Shown here piece by piece: positions 24,842-33,370 of a DNA stretch of 64,000 bases; the first letter of the stretch is position 1; each line of letters opens with the position of its first letter. The notes under the pieces were generated by a model. It saw only the letters and a program-made list of their open reading frames with translations, did not search any database and was not told the DNA's origin. A program made the translations under genes and the position numbers. The stretch is from Fuscibacter oryzae (lineage in GTDB: Bacteria > Pseudomonadota > Alphaproteobacteria > Rhodobacterales > Rhodobacteraceae), in contig NZ_JAESVP010000005.1 of assembly GCF_016765795.1 (NCBI RefSeq), forward strand, positions 365,066-429,065, given 5' to 3'.

Positions 24842-26037
24842 GCGCGCACCATTTGGACAACCTGTCCGACCATCCCCGTCACGTACTGCGACCAAGCGTC
24901 CATAAGCGCTCGGCGCCGGTCAAACAGATCAGAGCGTGCGTATGCGCGGGCTGTTGCACTTCCAACAGCATGGGCAAGCGCGGCCTCCGCTATATCAAAA
25001 TCCGCACGCGCACTTTCGCTACACCAATCGCGAAATGTCGAACGAAAGCCGTGAGTTGTTATCCCTTCAACCTTCATCCGCTTGAACAGCGCAGAGAAGG
25101 CCATGTCGCTCATAATCTTCGCCCCCCCGAATTGGTCGCGCTGCGCGCTCGGAAAAACTAGAACTGGATCTAGTCCGCGAACACTATCGAGGATCGCAAG
25201 CGCGGCATCTGACAGCGGAACCCGATGCGCGCGACGCGCCTTCATCCTCTCGGCCGGAACCTCCCAGACCTTGGCACCTTCGTCGATCTCACCCCATCGT
25301 GCCCCGCGGATTTCACCGCTTCGCCCACAGGTCAGAATGGCAAATTCAAGGGCGCGCGCAGAAACACCATCGCGCGCTTGAAGCTGGGCTATGAACGCCG
25401 GAAGTTGACGCCAAGGAAGGGCGGGCATGTGCTTCGGGATATGCTCGAAAGTCTCAAGGGAACGGATAACGCCCCGAGCCGGATTCGCCTCGTGATAGAG
25501 GCCCCTATCGGTCGCATAGTCGATAACTTGCGCCACTCGAATTTTCACCTTCCGCGCCGTTTCGTGATGGCTGCGCCAGATAGGCTCAAGAACTGAAACC
25601 ACGTCAGGCCGCCGAATGTCTTCGACGGGGCGCGTCCCGATCTTGGGAAAGGCGAAGGTCTCCAAGCTGGCGAGCCATCGGGTGGAGTGGCTCTTTGCCC
25701 AAGCGGTGGCTTCCTTTTTGTGTAGCTGCCTGGCAACCTGCTCAAATGAGAGCCTCTCACGCCGCCTCGCGTCTAGCGGGTTAACCCCTGCCCGACAGTG
25801 TTTACGCAATTCAGAAGCCACATCGCGCGCCGCGGCCAAGCCCACGTCAGATAACGACCCGAGACCGACCTCAACACGATAGGGCTTTCCGGTTGCGGTT
25901 GTGCGCCCCTTGATCGTGCCGCGAAAAATCCAGGACCGCGTTCCGCTTGTCGTGACGTGAAGATATAGGCCCTCGCCATCGGAATGCATGCCTGCGGGCA
26001 ACTTCCCTTTGGCGCCTCTATCCGTGAGCTTCCCCAT
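24838..26037 (-). CDS. tyrosine-type (P4-like) integrase
   Basis: A 399-residue protein starting MGKLTDRGAKGKLPAGMHSD. The N-terminal arm-binding DUF4102-like domain occupies about 1-90, the core-binding domain about 95-195, and the catalytic domain about 205-399. The catalytic residues are Arg239 (CGRSGEIRG), His329 and Arg332 (HGFRSTFRDW), His356 (HAVGSATA) and Tyr366 (ARAYARSD). It acts on the 15-bp tRNA core; attR is 149 bp upstream of its start. It integrates and, with the AlpA-like protein, excises the element. Confidence 0.92.
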   Translation of the reverse strand: MGKLTDRGAKGKLPAGMHSDGEGLYLHVTTSGTRSWIFRGTIKGRTTATGKPYRVEVGLGSLSDVGLAAARDVASELRKHCRAGVNPLDARRRERLSFEQVARQLHKKEATAWAKSHSTRWLASLETFAFPKIGTRPVEDIRRPDVVSVLEPIWRSHHETARKVKIRVAQVIDYATDRGLYHEANPARGVIRSLETFEHIPKHMPALPWRQLPAFIAQLQARDGVSARALEFAILTCGRSGEIRGARWGEIDEGAKVWEVPAERMKARRAHRVPLSDAALAILDSVRGLDPVLVFPSAQRDQFGGAKIMSDMAFSALFKRMKVEGITTHGFRSTFRDWCSESARADFDIAEAALAHAVGSATARAYARSDLFDRRRALMDAWSQYVTGMVGQVVQMVRA

Positions 26038-26044
26038 ATGTCTT

Positions 26045-26064
26045 ATCCCGCCGATTTTCCCACC
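26045..26064 (+). repeat. 20-bp direct repeat near attR
   Basis: ATCCCGCCGATTTTCCCACC, identical to 18350-18369. Here its first nine bases also pair with CGGCGGGAT at 26070-26078, forming a small hairpin just before the integrase start. Confidence 0.7.
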
Positions 26065-26100
26065 AGTAGCGGCGGGATGATGCAAGTCTAAGCGAGACGT

Positions 26101-26131
26101 ATTGATATAGGGAAAGAAGAAATATATCAAT
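26101..26131. promoter_or_regulatory. inverted repeat in the integrase promoter region
   Basis: ATTGATAT (26101-26108) and ATATCAAT (26124-26131) are perfect inverted repeats. On the minus strand TTGATA-N17-TATCAA lies across them and could be the integrase promoter, so the repeat may be an operator. Confidence 0.4.
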
Positions 26132-26185
26132 AATACAAGGACAATTTGGAACGACCCGAGAGATCATGAGTTACTAGTTTTGTGG

Positions 26186-26200
26186 CCCCCCTCGCCACCA
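26186..26200 (+). repeat. attR core (15 bp)
   Basis: CCCCCCTCGCCACCA, identical to the tRNA 3' end at 18280-18294. It marks the right edge of the element; chromosomal sequence resumes at 26201. Confidence 0.88.
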
Positions 26201-26740
26201 CAGCTTCCCACACCCGACCGATAGGCGGCGCGTCGATCAAGGCGCGCAGGTGGCCGGTCAGCTCAATTTCAACCTGACCTGGGGCCTGTCCCGGATAAAC
26301 AGTCACGGTGTTGATGAGGTTGCGCAGCTGGTCTGTCATCTTGCGGTCGATGCCGCTTAAATCCCCACCCATCAGCGGAACAAGGCTGGAAATGGCGCGG
26401 CGATAGCCTGCAAGGGCAGCAGGGTGCAGCGCGACGGAATCCATGGGCGGCGGGGCAAGGGCCGGATCGGCGCGGGCCTCGTCCAGTTCGCGGCAGCGGG
26501 TTTCATAATCTGGGGCCAGCCGGTCGGTATTGCCGATGCCACGGGCCACAAAGTCGATCAGGCGGCCTACCTCTGCATCCAGCTTGGCAACCTTGTGTTC
26601 AAGTTCGGCGCGCCGGCTCGATTCGCCCCGCGCATATTCGCGGCGGGCGGCGTTGTAGGTTTCGACATAGAGTTCCAGCATGTCGGGCTGGGTCAATTCA
26701 TCCATCAACAGGCTGATGGTCGCGGCCTCTATGCCTGGGC
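26201..26740 (-). pseudogene. C-terminal remnant of a large serine recombinase
   Basis: The minus-strand frame through 26127-26930 contains the C-terminal coiled-coil part of a large serine recombinase: IEAATISLLMDELTQPDMLE, ARREYARGESSRRAELEHKV, AKLDAEVGRLIDFVARGI, then DQLRNLINTVTVYPGQAPGQ. The catalytic resolvase domain and zinc ribbon are absent. About 70 residues at the frame's start do not belong to the family. The 3' end runs into attR and element sequence, so the natural terminus was replaced or lost on integration. It is a decayed gene from an earlier mobile element at this tRNA. Confidence 0.7.
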
Positions 26741-26891
26741 AGAGGGTGTCGGGCGCGAGGGGGTTGATCTTTGTTCCGATGACGCCTGGGGGCTTCATGC
26801 CATAGCCCATGTCCATGACATGACGGGCCGCGCCCAAGAAGGGCTTGCCTGGCTGGACGGGCGGTAGGCAAGCTGGGCGCATTGCAACAAT

Positions 26892-27230
26892 TTTCGCTTT
26901 CACGTCTGGTGGCATCAGGCGCTGATGCACCTTGACCTTGGCAATGCCAAGGCGGCGCTGGCCCTGTATGACCGCGACATCCGCACCGAAAAGACCGACG
27001 ATTACCGCGACATTGCCAACGCCGCCTCGCTTTTGTCACGGCTGGAGTTGGAGGGCGCACCGGTCGGGAACCGTTGGGATGAACTGGCTCATCTGGCCGA
27101 AACCCGTGCGACCGATGGCTGTCTGGCCTTTGCCGATCTGCATTACATGCTGGCGCTGTGCGGCGGCGGGTGCGAACAGGCCTCCGCCGGGCTGATCGCG
27201 CGCAGGTCCGCAACCCCGGCCTTGCGTTAA
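26892..27230 (+). pseudogene. internal fragment of a TTC38-type TPR protein
   Basis: The plus-strand frame reads HVWWHQALMHLDLGNAKAAL, ALYDRDIRTEKTDDYRDIAN, then ETRATDGCLAFADLHYMLAL. These blocks match the middle of tetratricopeptide repeat protein 38-family proteins, whose WWH motif normally precedes the ATG seen at 26925. The N-terminal half and the C-terminal hundred or so residues are missing; the frame ends GLIARRSATPALR with TAA. I regard it as a truncated gene between the recombinase remnant and the next operon. Confidence 0.6.
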
Positions 27231-28069
27231 ACCGCCAGCCCCTGCCCCTCTGCCCAGATGACCGATGGCAGGATGTCGCGCGCATCGGCCATTTCCACAA
27301 TCAGCCGGGGCATCACCGGCAATTCACCCAAGGCTGCAAAAACGCCTGGCCACAGGATATTACCGCGCCCCAGCGCCCAATGCCTGTCGGCCACCCCGTC
27401 GGCATCCTGCAAATGCACATGCGCCAGCGCCGCCCCCGCCGCGCGGACAAAGGCATCAACCGGCGGCGCGCCGGTTGACCCGTGGGCATAATGGGCGTGC
27501 CCGGTATCCAGCGACACCCGCACCGCGGACGAGGCGAAACTGGCCGCCAGCGCCACCCGTTCTGCCGGGTCGCGATCTTCGCAGTTTTCCAGCACAATCT
27601 CGATGCCATTCTCCTCGGCCATCCGCACGGCGGGGGCGAGCGTGGCATGGGTCCGCTCGGCAATCCCCGCCGCGTCGCACTGGTTGGTCCAGCGGTTGAA
27701 CCCGTGCCAAGTGGTATAGGGGCTGTGCAGCACCATATGCCCGCCGCCCTTGCCGTCCAGAATGCGGATCAGCGCCGACAGCGCCGCCGCAATCCGGTCT
27801 TGCGCGATTTTGCGAATGTCGGGGTCGGGCATATCGACGGTGAACCCCCAGAACGGCCCATGGATGCCGATGCGCCCGGCATGGCCCGCAAAAAGCTGCC
27901 GCGCACGATCTGCGATATCGGGCCAGACATTGCCGCCCAGCGCGCCGATCTCGGTGAAATCCCTGATTTCCACGTCGCGGTCATGGTCGCGGACAAAGCC
28001 CTGCATTCCGGTGATGCCAATGAACTCCCGTAGATACAGCGCGGCCCCAAGCCGTGGCAGATCGGTCAT
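27227..28069 (-). CDS. sugar phosphate isomerase/epimerase-like TIM-barrel protein
   Basis: A 280-residue protein of the xylose-isomerase-like TIM-barrel (AP endonuclease 2) family. The start at 28069 (MTDLPRLGAALYLREF) has AAGGAG eight bases upstream. Metal-site residues typical of the fold are visible: IGIHGPFWG, VLHSPYTTWHG, IVLENCEDRD, VSLDTGHAHY, LAHVHLQDADG and LIVEMAD. It probably isomerises or epimerises a keto-sugar or hydroxyacid in the cytosol. Its stop touches the TPR remnant. No operon partner is visible, so the substrate is unknown. Confidence 0.75.
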   Translation of the reverse strand: MTDLPRLGAALYLREFIGITGMQGFVRDHDRDVEIRDFTEIGALGGNVWPDIADRARQLFAGHAGRIGIHGPFWGFTVDMPDPDIRKIAQDRIAAALSALIRILDGKGGGHMVLHSPYTTWHGFNRWTNQCDAAGIAERTHATLAPAVRMAEENGIEIVLENCEDRDPAERVALAASFASSAVRVSLDTGHAHYAHGSTGAPPVDAFVRAAGAALAHVHLQDADGVADRHWALGRGNILWPGVFAALGELPVMPRLIVEMADARDILPSVIWAEGQGLAV

Positions 28070-28158
28070 CGCAAAGCTCCTTGCGTGGCATGGCACCAGA
28101 TGGGGTATCCTTTTGCCAAGGCGGCGCAGGGTCTGCACCGGGGCCGACATGTTGGCGG

Positions 28159-28824
28159 CTATTTCGTCTCGGTCGGGTGGGCCGGATCGTCCTCGGGGTC
28201 ATGGCCCATCCCCATAACCATGCCGCCACCGCCCATCCCGCCAGCCGCACCGCCGCCTCCGCCACGTCCGGCTTCGGCCCTCCCCTCGCCCTTGCCACGC
28301 GCCGCAGTGGTCGAGGGGCGGCTTGGCCCCTGCACCGGCACCACAGCGCCATCGGGAATCGGGTCAAGATCGAGCGCAGAGCGGATAAAGGCGCGCAGCG
28401 ACACGACCAGCTCTGCGGTCTGCACCGGCTGACCGGCCACCAGGTTTTGCGCGGCACGGGCCGCCAGCCGCACCTGCTCTTCGGTGCCCAGCAGCAGGAT
28501 GTCCGACAGCGCGCCCTCTACCGCATCGCGGATCTGGCGCCGCCGCTCCCATCCCATGCCCGGCCCCTCGGCCCCCTCTTCCCGAAAGTCACGCATATGG
28601 CGCGGATCGACCAGCAGGTTGCCAGTGAATGATCCACCCAGCGTTTTATAGGCGGCGATCAGCAGCTTCAGCCGCTCATTGATCTGGCGGTTCATCCGCT
28701 CGCGGCGATGCTGTACCGTGAACATCAACAGCAGACGAATGCCGATACCCACCAACGCGAACAGCGCCACCCCCAGCAGGGTGGATAGCGCCGCCTGCCA
28801 TGATCCAAGGTCGATACTGCGCAT
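28159..28824 (-). CDS. membrane-anchored unknown protein with Gly/Met-rich tail
   Basis: A 221-residue protein. Residues about 12-34 form one transmembrane helix (LSTLLGVALFALVGIGIRLL). A mostly helical cytoplasmic region (RERMNRQINERLKLLIAAYK) and a second helical block (ILLLGTEEQVRLAARAAQNL) follow. The last 50 residues are low complexity: Arg/Gly-rich then GGMGGGGMVMGMGHDPEDD. I recognise no characterised family. It stands alone between the isomerase and a decayed permease fragment. Confidence 0.6.
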   Translation of the reverse strand: MRSIDLGSWQAALSTLLGVALFALVGIGIRLLLMFTVQHRRERMNRQINERLKLLIAAYKTLGGSFTGNLLVDPRHMRDFREEGAEGPGMGWERRRQIRDAVEGALSDILLLGTEEQVRLAARAAQNLVAGQPVQTAELVVSLRAFIRSALDLDPIPDGAVVPVQGPSRPSTTAARGKGEGRAEAGRGGGGGAAGGMGGGGMVMGMGHDPEDDPAHPTETK

Positions 28825-28841
28825 CCTTCCCCCCTTTGGCC

Positions 28842-28930
28842 CTATTGGTGGCGCAATGCGTCAATCGGGTCCAGCCGCGCCGCGCGCTGGGCGGACCAAT
28901 AACCGGACGCAACCCCCACCAGCGGCCCAG
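28842..28930 (-). pseudogene. C-terminal remnant of an FtsX/MacB-type permease
   Basis: The minus strand reads GPLVGVASGYWSAQRAARLD followed by PIDALRHQ and TAG (28844-28842). The RAARLDPIDALR ending is the hallmark C-terminus of MacB/LolE-type FtsX permeases. Nothing upstream continues the gene: the next bases belong to the uraH end region. I read it as a gene scrap left by a deletion. Confidence 0.55.
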
Positions 28931-28961
28931 AACACAAAGGGCCAGCCCCGGCCCTGCGTGG

Positions 28962-29321
28962 TCAACTGCCGCGATAGGTCGAATAGGCAAAGGGGCTGAT
29001 CAGCAGCGGCACATGATAATGCTGGCCCGCATCGGGAATGCCGAAGCGGATAGGGATTTCATCCAGAAACAGCACCTCACCCTGCGCCTGTCCGGTGGCG
29101 CGCAAATAGTCGCCCGCACAGAAAACCAGCTCATAGCTGCCCACCGTCAGGTCATCGCCCGCCAGCATCGGCCCATCGGTGCGGCCATCGGCATTGGTGA
29201 CGACCTCTTTCACCTTGCGGTGGCTTTGCCCCGAAATCCGGTACAGCGTGATCTTCACCCCCGCCGCAGGCATGCCCCGCGCGGTATCCAGAACATGGGT
29301 CGTCAACCGGCCAGTCGTCAT
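28962..29321 (-). CDS. uraH: 5-hydroxyisourate hydrolase
   Basis: A 119-residue transthyretin-like protein, the usual length. Catalytic residues are in place: His in LTTHVLDTARG, the middle Arg in LYRISG, His in GQHYHVPLLISPFAYSTY, and the C-terminal YRGS signature. It converts 5-hydroxyisourate, the product of PuuD, to OHCU, which UraD then decarboxylates. The start at 29321 follows GGGAGG. It is divergent from puuE-uraD, sharing a 139-bp promoter region. Confidence 0.95.
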   Translation of the reverse strand: MTTGRLTTHVLDTARGMPAAGVKITLYRISGQSHRKVKEVVTNADGRTDGPMLAGDDLTVGSYELVFCAGDYLRATGQAQGEVLFLDEIPIRFGIPDAGQHYHVPLLISPFAYSTYRGS

Positions 29322-29460
29322 CGTCGCCTCCCTCTGCCGCAAACACCCTAGCAAGCCACAGCACATGGTGCGACCATTCCCGCACCGCAAAGCAGCTTCT
29401 GGCAGAATTTGATAAACCCTTGCGCGAAAACCCCCTAACCTGCCCCGGACAGGAGCAAAC

Positions 29461-30872
29461 ATGACCCGCTACCCCCGTGATTTCCGTGGCCATGGCCCGA
29501 ACCCGCCCGATGCCCGGTGGCCCGGCGGCGCGAAAATCGCTGTTTCTCTGGTGCTGAACTATGAAGAGGGGGGCGAGAACAACCTGCTGCACGGCGATGC
29601 CCAGTCCGAGGCGTTCCTGTCCGACATCGCAGGGGCCACCCCATGGCCGGGTCAGCGCCACTGGAACATGGAATCGATCTATGATTACGGCGCGCGGGCC
29701 GGGTTCTGGCGGCTGCATCGGCTGTTCACCGAACTTGACATTCCCGTCACCATCTACGGCGTCACCACGGCCCTTGCCCGCAACCCTGAACAGGTGGCGG
29801 CAATGAAAGCGGCAGGGTGGGAGATTGCCAGCCACGGTCTGAAATGGGTCGAACACCGCGACATGACCGAAGCAGAGGAACGCGCCCAGATCGCCGAGTC
29901 GTTCCGCCTGCACACCGAGGTTGTCGGCACCCCGCCGCGCGGCTGGTACACCGGGCGGTGCAGCATGAACACCGTGCGCCTGAGCGCCGAGACCCATCGT
30001 CTCGACTGGATCTCCGACACCTATGACGACGACCTGCCCTATTGGCGCGAATACGGCGATCATGACCAACTGGTCATCCCCTATACGCTAGAGGCGAATG
30101 ACATGCGCTTTGCCACCGCGCCGGGCTATATCACCGGGGAACAGTTTTTCAGCTATCTGAAAGACAGCTTCGACACCCTTTATGCCGAAGGGCAGGCTGG
30201 CCGCGCCAAGATGTTCTCGATCGGCCTGCACAACCGCCTGATCGGCCGCCCCGGCAAGGTCGCGGGCCTGCGCCGGTTCCTCGACTATGCAAAATCGCAT
30301 CAAGGCGTCTGGTTTCCCCGCCGCATCGACATTGCCGATCATTGGCGAAAGACCCATCCGCACAAACGGTTCGAGCGCCCTTCTCAGATGACCGAGGCCC
30401 GGTTCGTTACCCGCTTCGGATCGATTTTCGAACATTCGCCCTTTATCGCCGAACGGGCGTACCAGCTCGAACTCGGCCCCGCGCATGACTGTGCGGCGGG
30501 CCTGCACAACGCCCTTGCCCGCATGTTCCGCAGCGCCACGCCCGACGAACGCCTTGGCGTTCTGCGCGCCCACCCCGATCTTGCGGGCAAACTGGCGGCG
30601 GCCAAACGGCTGACGGCGGAGAGCACCGCCGAACAGGCCAGCGCCGCGCTGGATGCGCTGACCGATGACGACCGCGCCACCTTCCAGACCCTCAACACCG
30701 CTTATGTGGCCAAGCACGGCTTTCCCTTCATCATCGCCGTGCGTGACCATAGCAAGGCAAGCATCCTCGCCGCCTTCCACACCCGTCTTGCCAATGACAC
30801 CCCCACCGAATTCACCACCGCCTGCACCCAAGTGGAGCGCATCGCTGAATTGCGCCTGAAAGACATCCTGCC

Positions 30873-30876
<4 letters not shown>
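29461..30876 (+). CDS. puuE: bifunctional allantoinase PuuE / OHCU decarboxylase UraD
   Basis: A 471-residue fusion. About 1-300 is the PuuE polysaccharide-deacetylase-like, metal-independent allantoinase (HWNMESIYDYGARAGFWRL, WEIASHGLKWVEHRDM, GLHNRLIGRPG). About 305-471 is the OHCU decarboxylase (MTEARFVTRFGSIFEHSPFI, LRAHPDLAGKLAAAKR, FPFIIAVRDHSK). One polypeptide thus makes S-allantoin from OHCU and opens it to allantoate. ACAGGAGC precedes the start. Its stop overlaps the next gene by 4 bp (ATGA). The domain order puts the later step first in the protein. Confidence 0.93.
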
Positions 30877-31715
<839 letters not shown>

Positions 31716-31727
31716 CCCCATCATCTG

Positions 31728-31783
31728 TTCATAAATATCCTCGGGGGGTCCGGGGGGCAGACAGCCCCCGGCGTCTGCCAGAA
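31728..31783 (-). repeat. intergenic GAGGATATTT-tailed hairpin element
   Basis: On the minus strand CCGGGGGC-TGTCT-GCCCCCCGG forms a strong hairpin, followed by ACCCCCCGAGGATATTTATG. The same arrangement occurs at 38977-39030 (plus strand). It sits between two ureide genes that read the other way. It resembles a short dispersed element common in Rhodobacteraceae intergenic regions. Confidence 0.55.
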
Positions 31784-31791
31784 AGACCGCC

Positions 31792-32313
31792 ATGCCCGAT
31801 CTGATCGCCCAGCCCCTCACCCACACCGCCTTCGCCCCCTTCGGCGAAGTGCTGGGCGCGACTGGCGATTTCCGCCTGATCAACGATGGCCTCTGCCATC
31901 GCCACCATGACCGTGCGCAGCTTGATTTCGGCCCCCATGGCCAAGCGGGCATTTCCATCTTCAGCGCCACGCCCCGCGCCCTGCCCTATACTTTTGACCT
32001 CGTGGAACGCCACCCCGACGGCTCTCAGGCCTTCCTGCCGATGACCGAACATCCCTTCCTTGTGATCGTCGCCCCGGACGAAAACGGCACACCCGGCACG
32101 CCACAGGCCTTCCTGACCAATGGCGCGCAGGGCATCAACCTGCGCCGCGGCACCTGGCATGGCGTCCTCACGCCGCTTGCGGCCCCCGGCCTGTTCGCCG
32201 TGGTGGACCGCATCGGCGCAACGCCCAACCTTCAGGAATACCGCTATCCCGCGCCCTTCCGCGTAATGCCAGTTGCGCCGAATGGGCCGGACCACGCCTC
32301 CCCTTCACCTTGA
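31792..32313 (+). CDS. allA: ureidoglycolate lyase AllA
   Basis: A 173-residue protein of the AllA family, which splits ureidoglycolate into glyoxylate and urea. Visible hallmarks are TAFAPFGEVL, GISIFSATPRALPYTFDLVE, RHPDGSQAFLPM, PFLVIVAPD, and INLRRGTWHGVLTPL with its active-site His. It is the last ureide step in this operon. It is separated from the preceding gene by the hairpin element at 31728-31783, so it may have weaker read-through. Confidence 0.93.
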   Translation: MPDLIAQPLTHTAFAPFGEVLGATGDFRLINDGLCHRHHDRAQLDFGPHGQAGISIFSATPRALPYTFDLVERHPDGSQAFLPMTEHPFLVIVAPDENGTPGTPQAFLTNGAQGINLRRGTWHGVLTPLAAPGLFAVVDRIGATPNLQEYRYPAPFRVMPVAPNGPDHASPSP

Positions 32314-32344
32314 CAGGCGGCAAGGCCCCGGCTTCCTTTGCGCC

Positions 32345-33367
32345 ATGACCGAAGTCTCTCCCCTTGGCGCCTCTCTCAGCGCGTCGCCACCCGACCTGCC
32401 CGCGCCAGAGGCGCTGGCCCTGCTGATCCGGCATTGGGGCGTTACCGGCACGCTGAAGCGCCTGACTTCGGAGCGTGACCTCAACTTTCACGTCGCCACC
32501 CCGGATCAAGGCTATGTGCTGAAACTCGCCAATCCCGCCGAACCGGCAGAGGTGACCGATTTTCAAACCCGCGCCCTGCTGCATCTGGAACGCGCGGGCC
32601 TGCCCGTGCCGCGCGTTATCCGCAGCCTGACCGGCCAGACCGAGGTCGCCACCCCGCAGGGCCGCCTGCGCCTGTTGACCTATCTGGAAGGCACGCCGCT
32701 ACACCTTGCCCCGCGCAGCGCGGCCCAGCGCCGCGCGATGGGCGCCATCGCCGCGCAACTCGCCCGCGCCATGGCCGATTTCACCGACCCGGCCGCCGAC
32801 CACTTTCTGCAATGGGATATCAAGCAGGCCGCCAGCCTTGCGCCCCTGCTGCCAGATGTTGACCCCGCCTTCCGCCCGCTCTGCCAGCACATCCTTGACC
32901 GCTTCAATACCGAGGCCGCGCCCGCCCTGCCAACCCTGCGCTGGCAGGTGGTGCATAACGACCTGAACCCGCATAATATTCTGGTCGCACCCGACAACAC
33001 CGCCACCATCGCAGGCATCCTCGATTTCGGCGACATGGTGCGCACGCCCTTGGTCTGCGACCTTGCCATCGCCGCCAGCTATCAGGTTGACCCCACCGCT
33101 CCCCTGACCTCGCTGGCCGAGTTCACCGCCGCTTGGCATGCCGAAAACCCGCTGACTGATCAGGAAGCATACCTCGTTCCCCTGCTGACACAAACCCGCT
33201 GGCTGACCACCCTGGCCATTGCCAGCCACCGCGCCGCCCGCTGGCCTGACAATGCCGCCTATATCCTGCGCAATGCCCCTGCCGCCCGTGAAGGGTTGAC
33301 CGCCTTTGCCGCCACCCCCGCTGCGGAAGCCTCCGCCGCCATCGCCCGCGCCTGCGGGCAGGAGTAA
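32345..33367 (+). CDS. phosphotransferase (APH/hydroxylysine-kinase-like)
   Basis: A 340-residue protein starting at 32345. It has the aminoglycoside-phosphotransferase/choline-kinase fold: a lysine-containing strand YVLKLANPAE, the catalytic loop VHNDLNPHNILV (Asp and Asn), and the metal-binding ILDFGDMVRTPLVCDLAIA. The next gene, 3 bp on, is a class III aminotransferase of the phospho-lyase type. Such kinase and PLP-enzyme pairs (as in hydroxylysine kinase with 5-phosphohydroxylysine phospho-lyase) phosphorylate an amino alcohol, then eliminate phosphate. The exact substrate is not readable. Confidence 0.75.
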   Translation: MTEVSPLGASLSASPPDLPAPEALALLIRHWGVTGTLKRLTSERDLNFHVATPDQGYVLKLANPAEPAEVTDFQTRALLHLERAGLPVPRVIRSLTGQTEVATPQGRLRLLTYLEGTPLHLAPRSAAQRRAMGAIAAQLARAMADFTDPAADHFLQWDIKQAASLAPLLPDVDPAFRPLCQHILDRFNTEAAPALPTLRWQVVHNDLNPHNILVAPDNTATIAGILDFGDMVRTPLVCDLAIAASYQVDPTAPLTSLAEFTAAWHAENPLTDQEAYLVPLLTQTRWLTTLAIASHRAARWPDNAAYILRNAPAAREGLTAFAATPAAEASAAIARACGQE

Positions 33368-33370
33368 GCC

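Larger units (their letters stand above)
18280..26200. mobile_element. integrative element (about 7.9 kb) in the CAU tRNA gene
   Basis: It is bounded by a 15-bp direct repeat of the tRNA 3' end (CCCCCCTCGCCACCA at 18280-18294 and 26186-26200), with a P4-type integrase reading leftward from the right end. Base composition is visibly less GC-rich than the flanking genes. Contents in order: small unknown protein, terminase-small-like HTH protein and a secreted protease on the plus strand; then on the minus strand a two-TM peptide, a virion-internal-like protein, a replication-type HTH protein, a winged-helix protein, an AlpA-like excisionase, an unknown protein and the integrase. No capsid, portal or tail genes are present, so it resembles a phage satellite or a reduced prophage. 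Confidence 0.88.

Noticed and set aside
29390..29420. A sigma-54 promoter (TGGCAGAATTTGAT) upstream of puuE, tempting because rpoN is in the window
   Set aside because: The GG and GC pair with the required 10-base spacing is not present.
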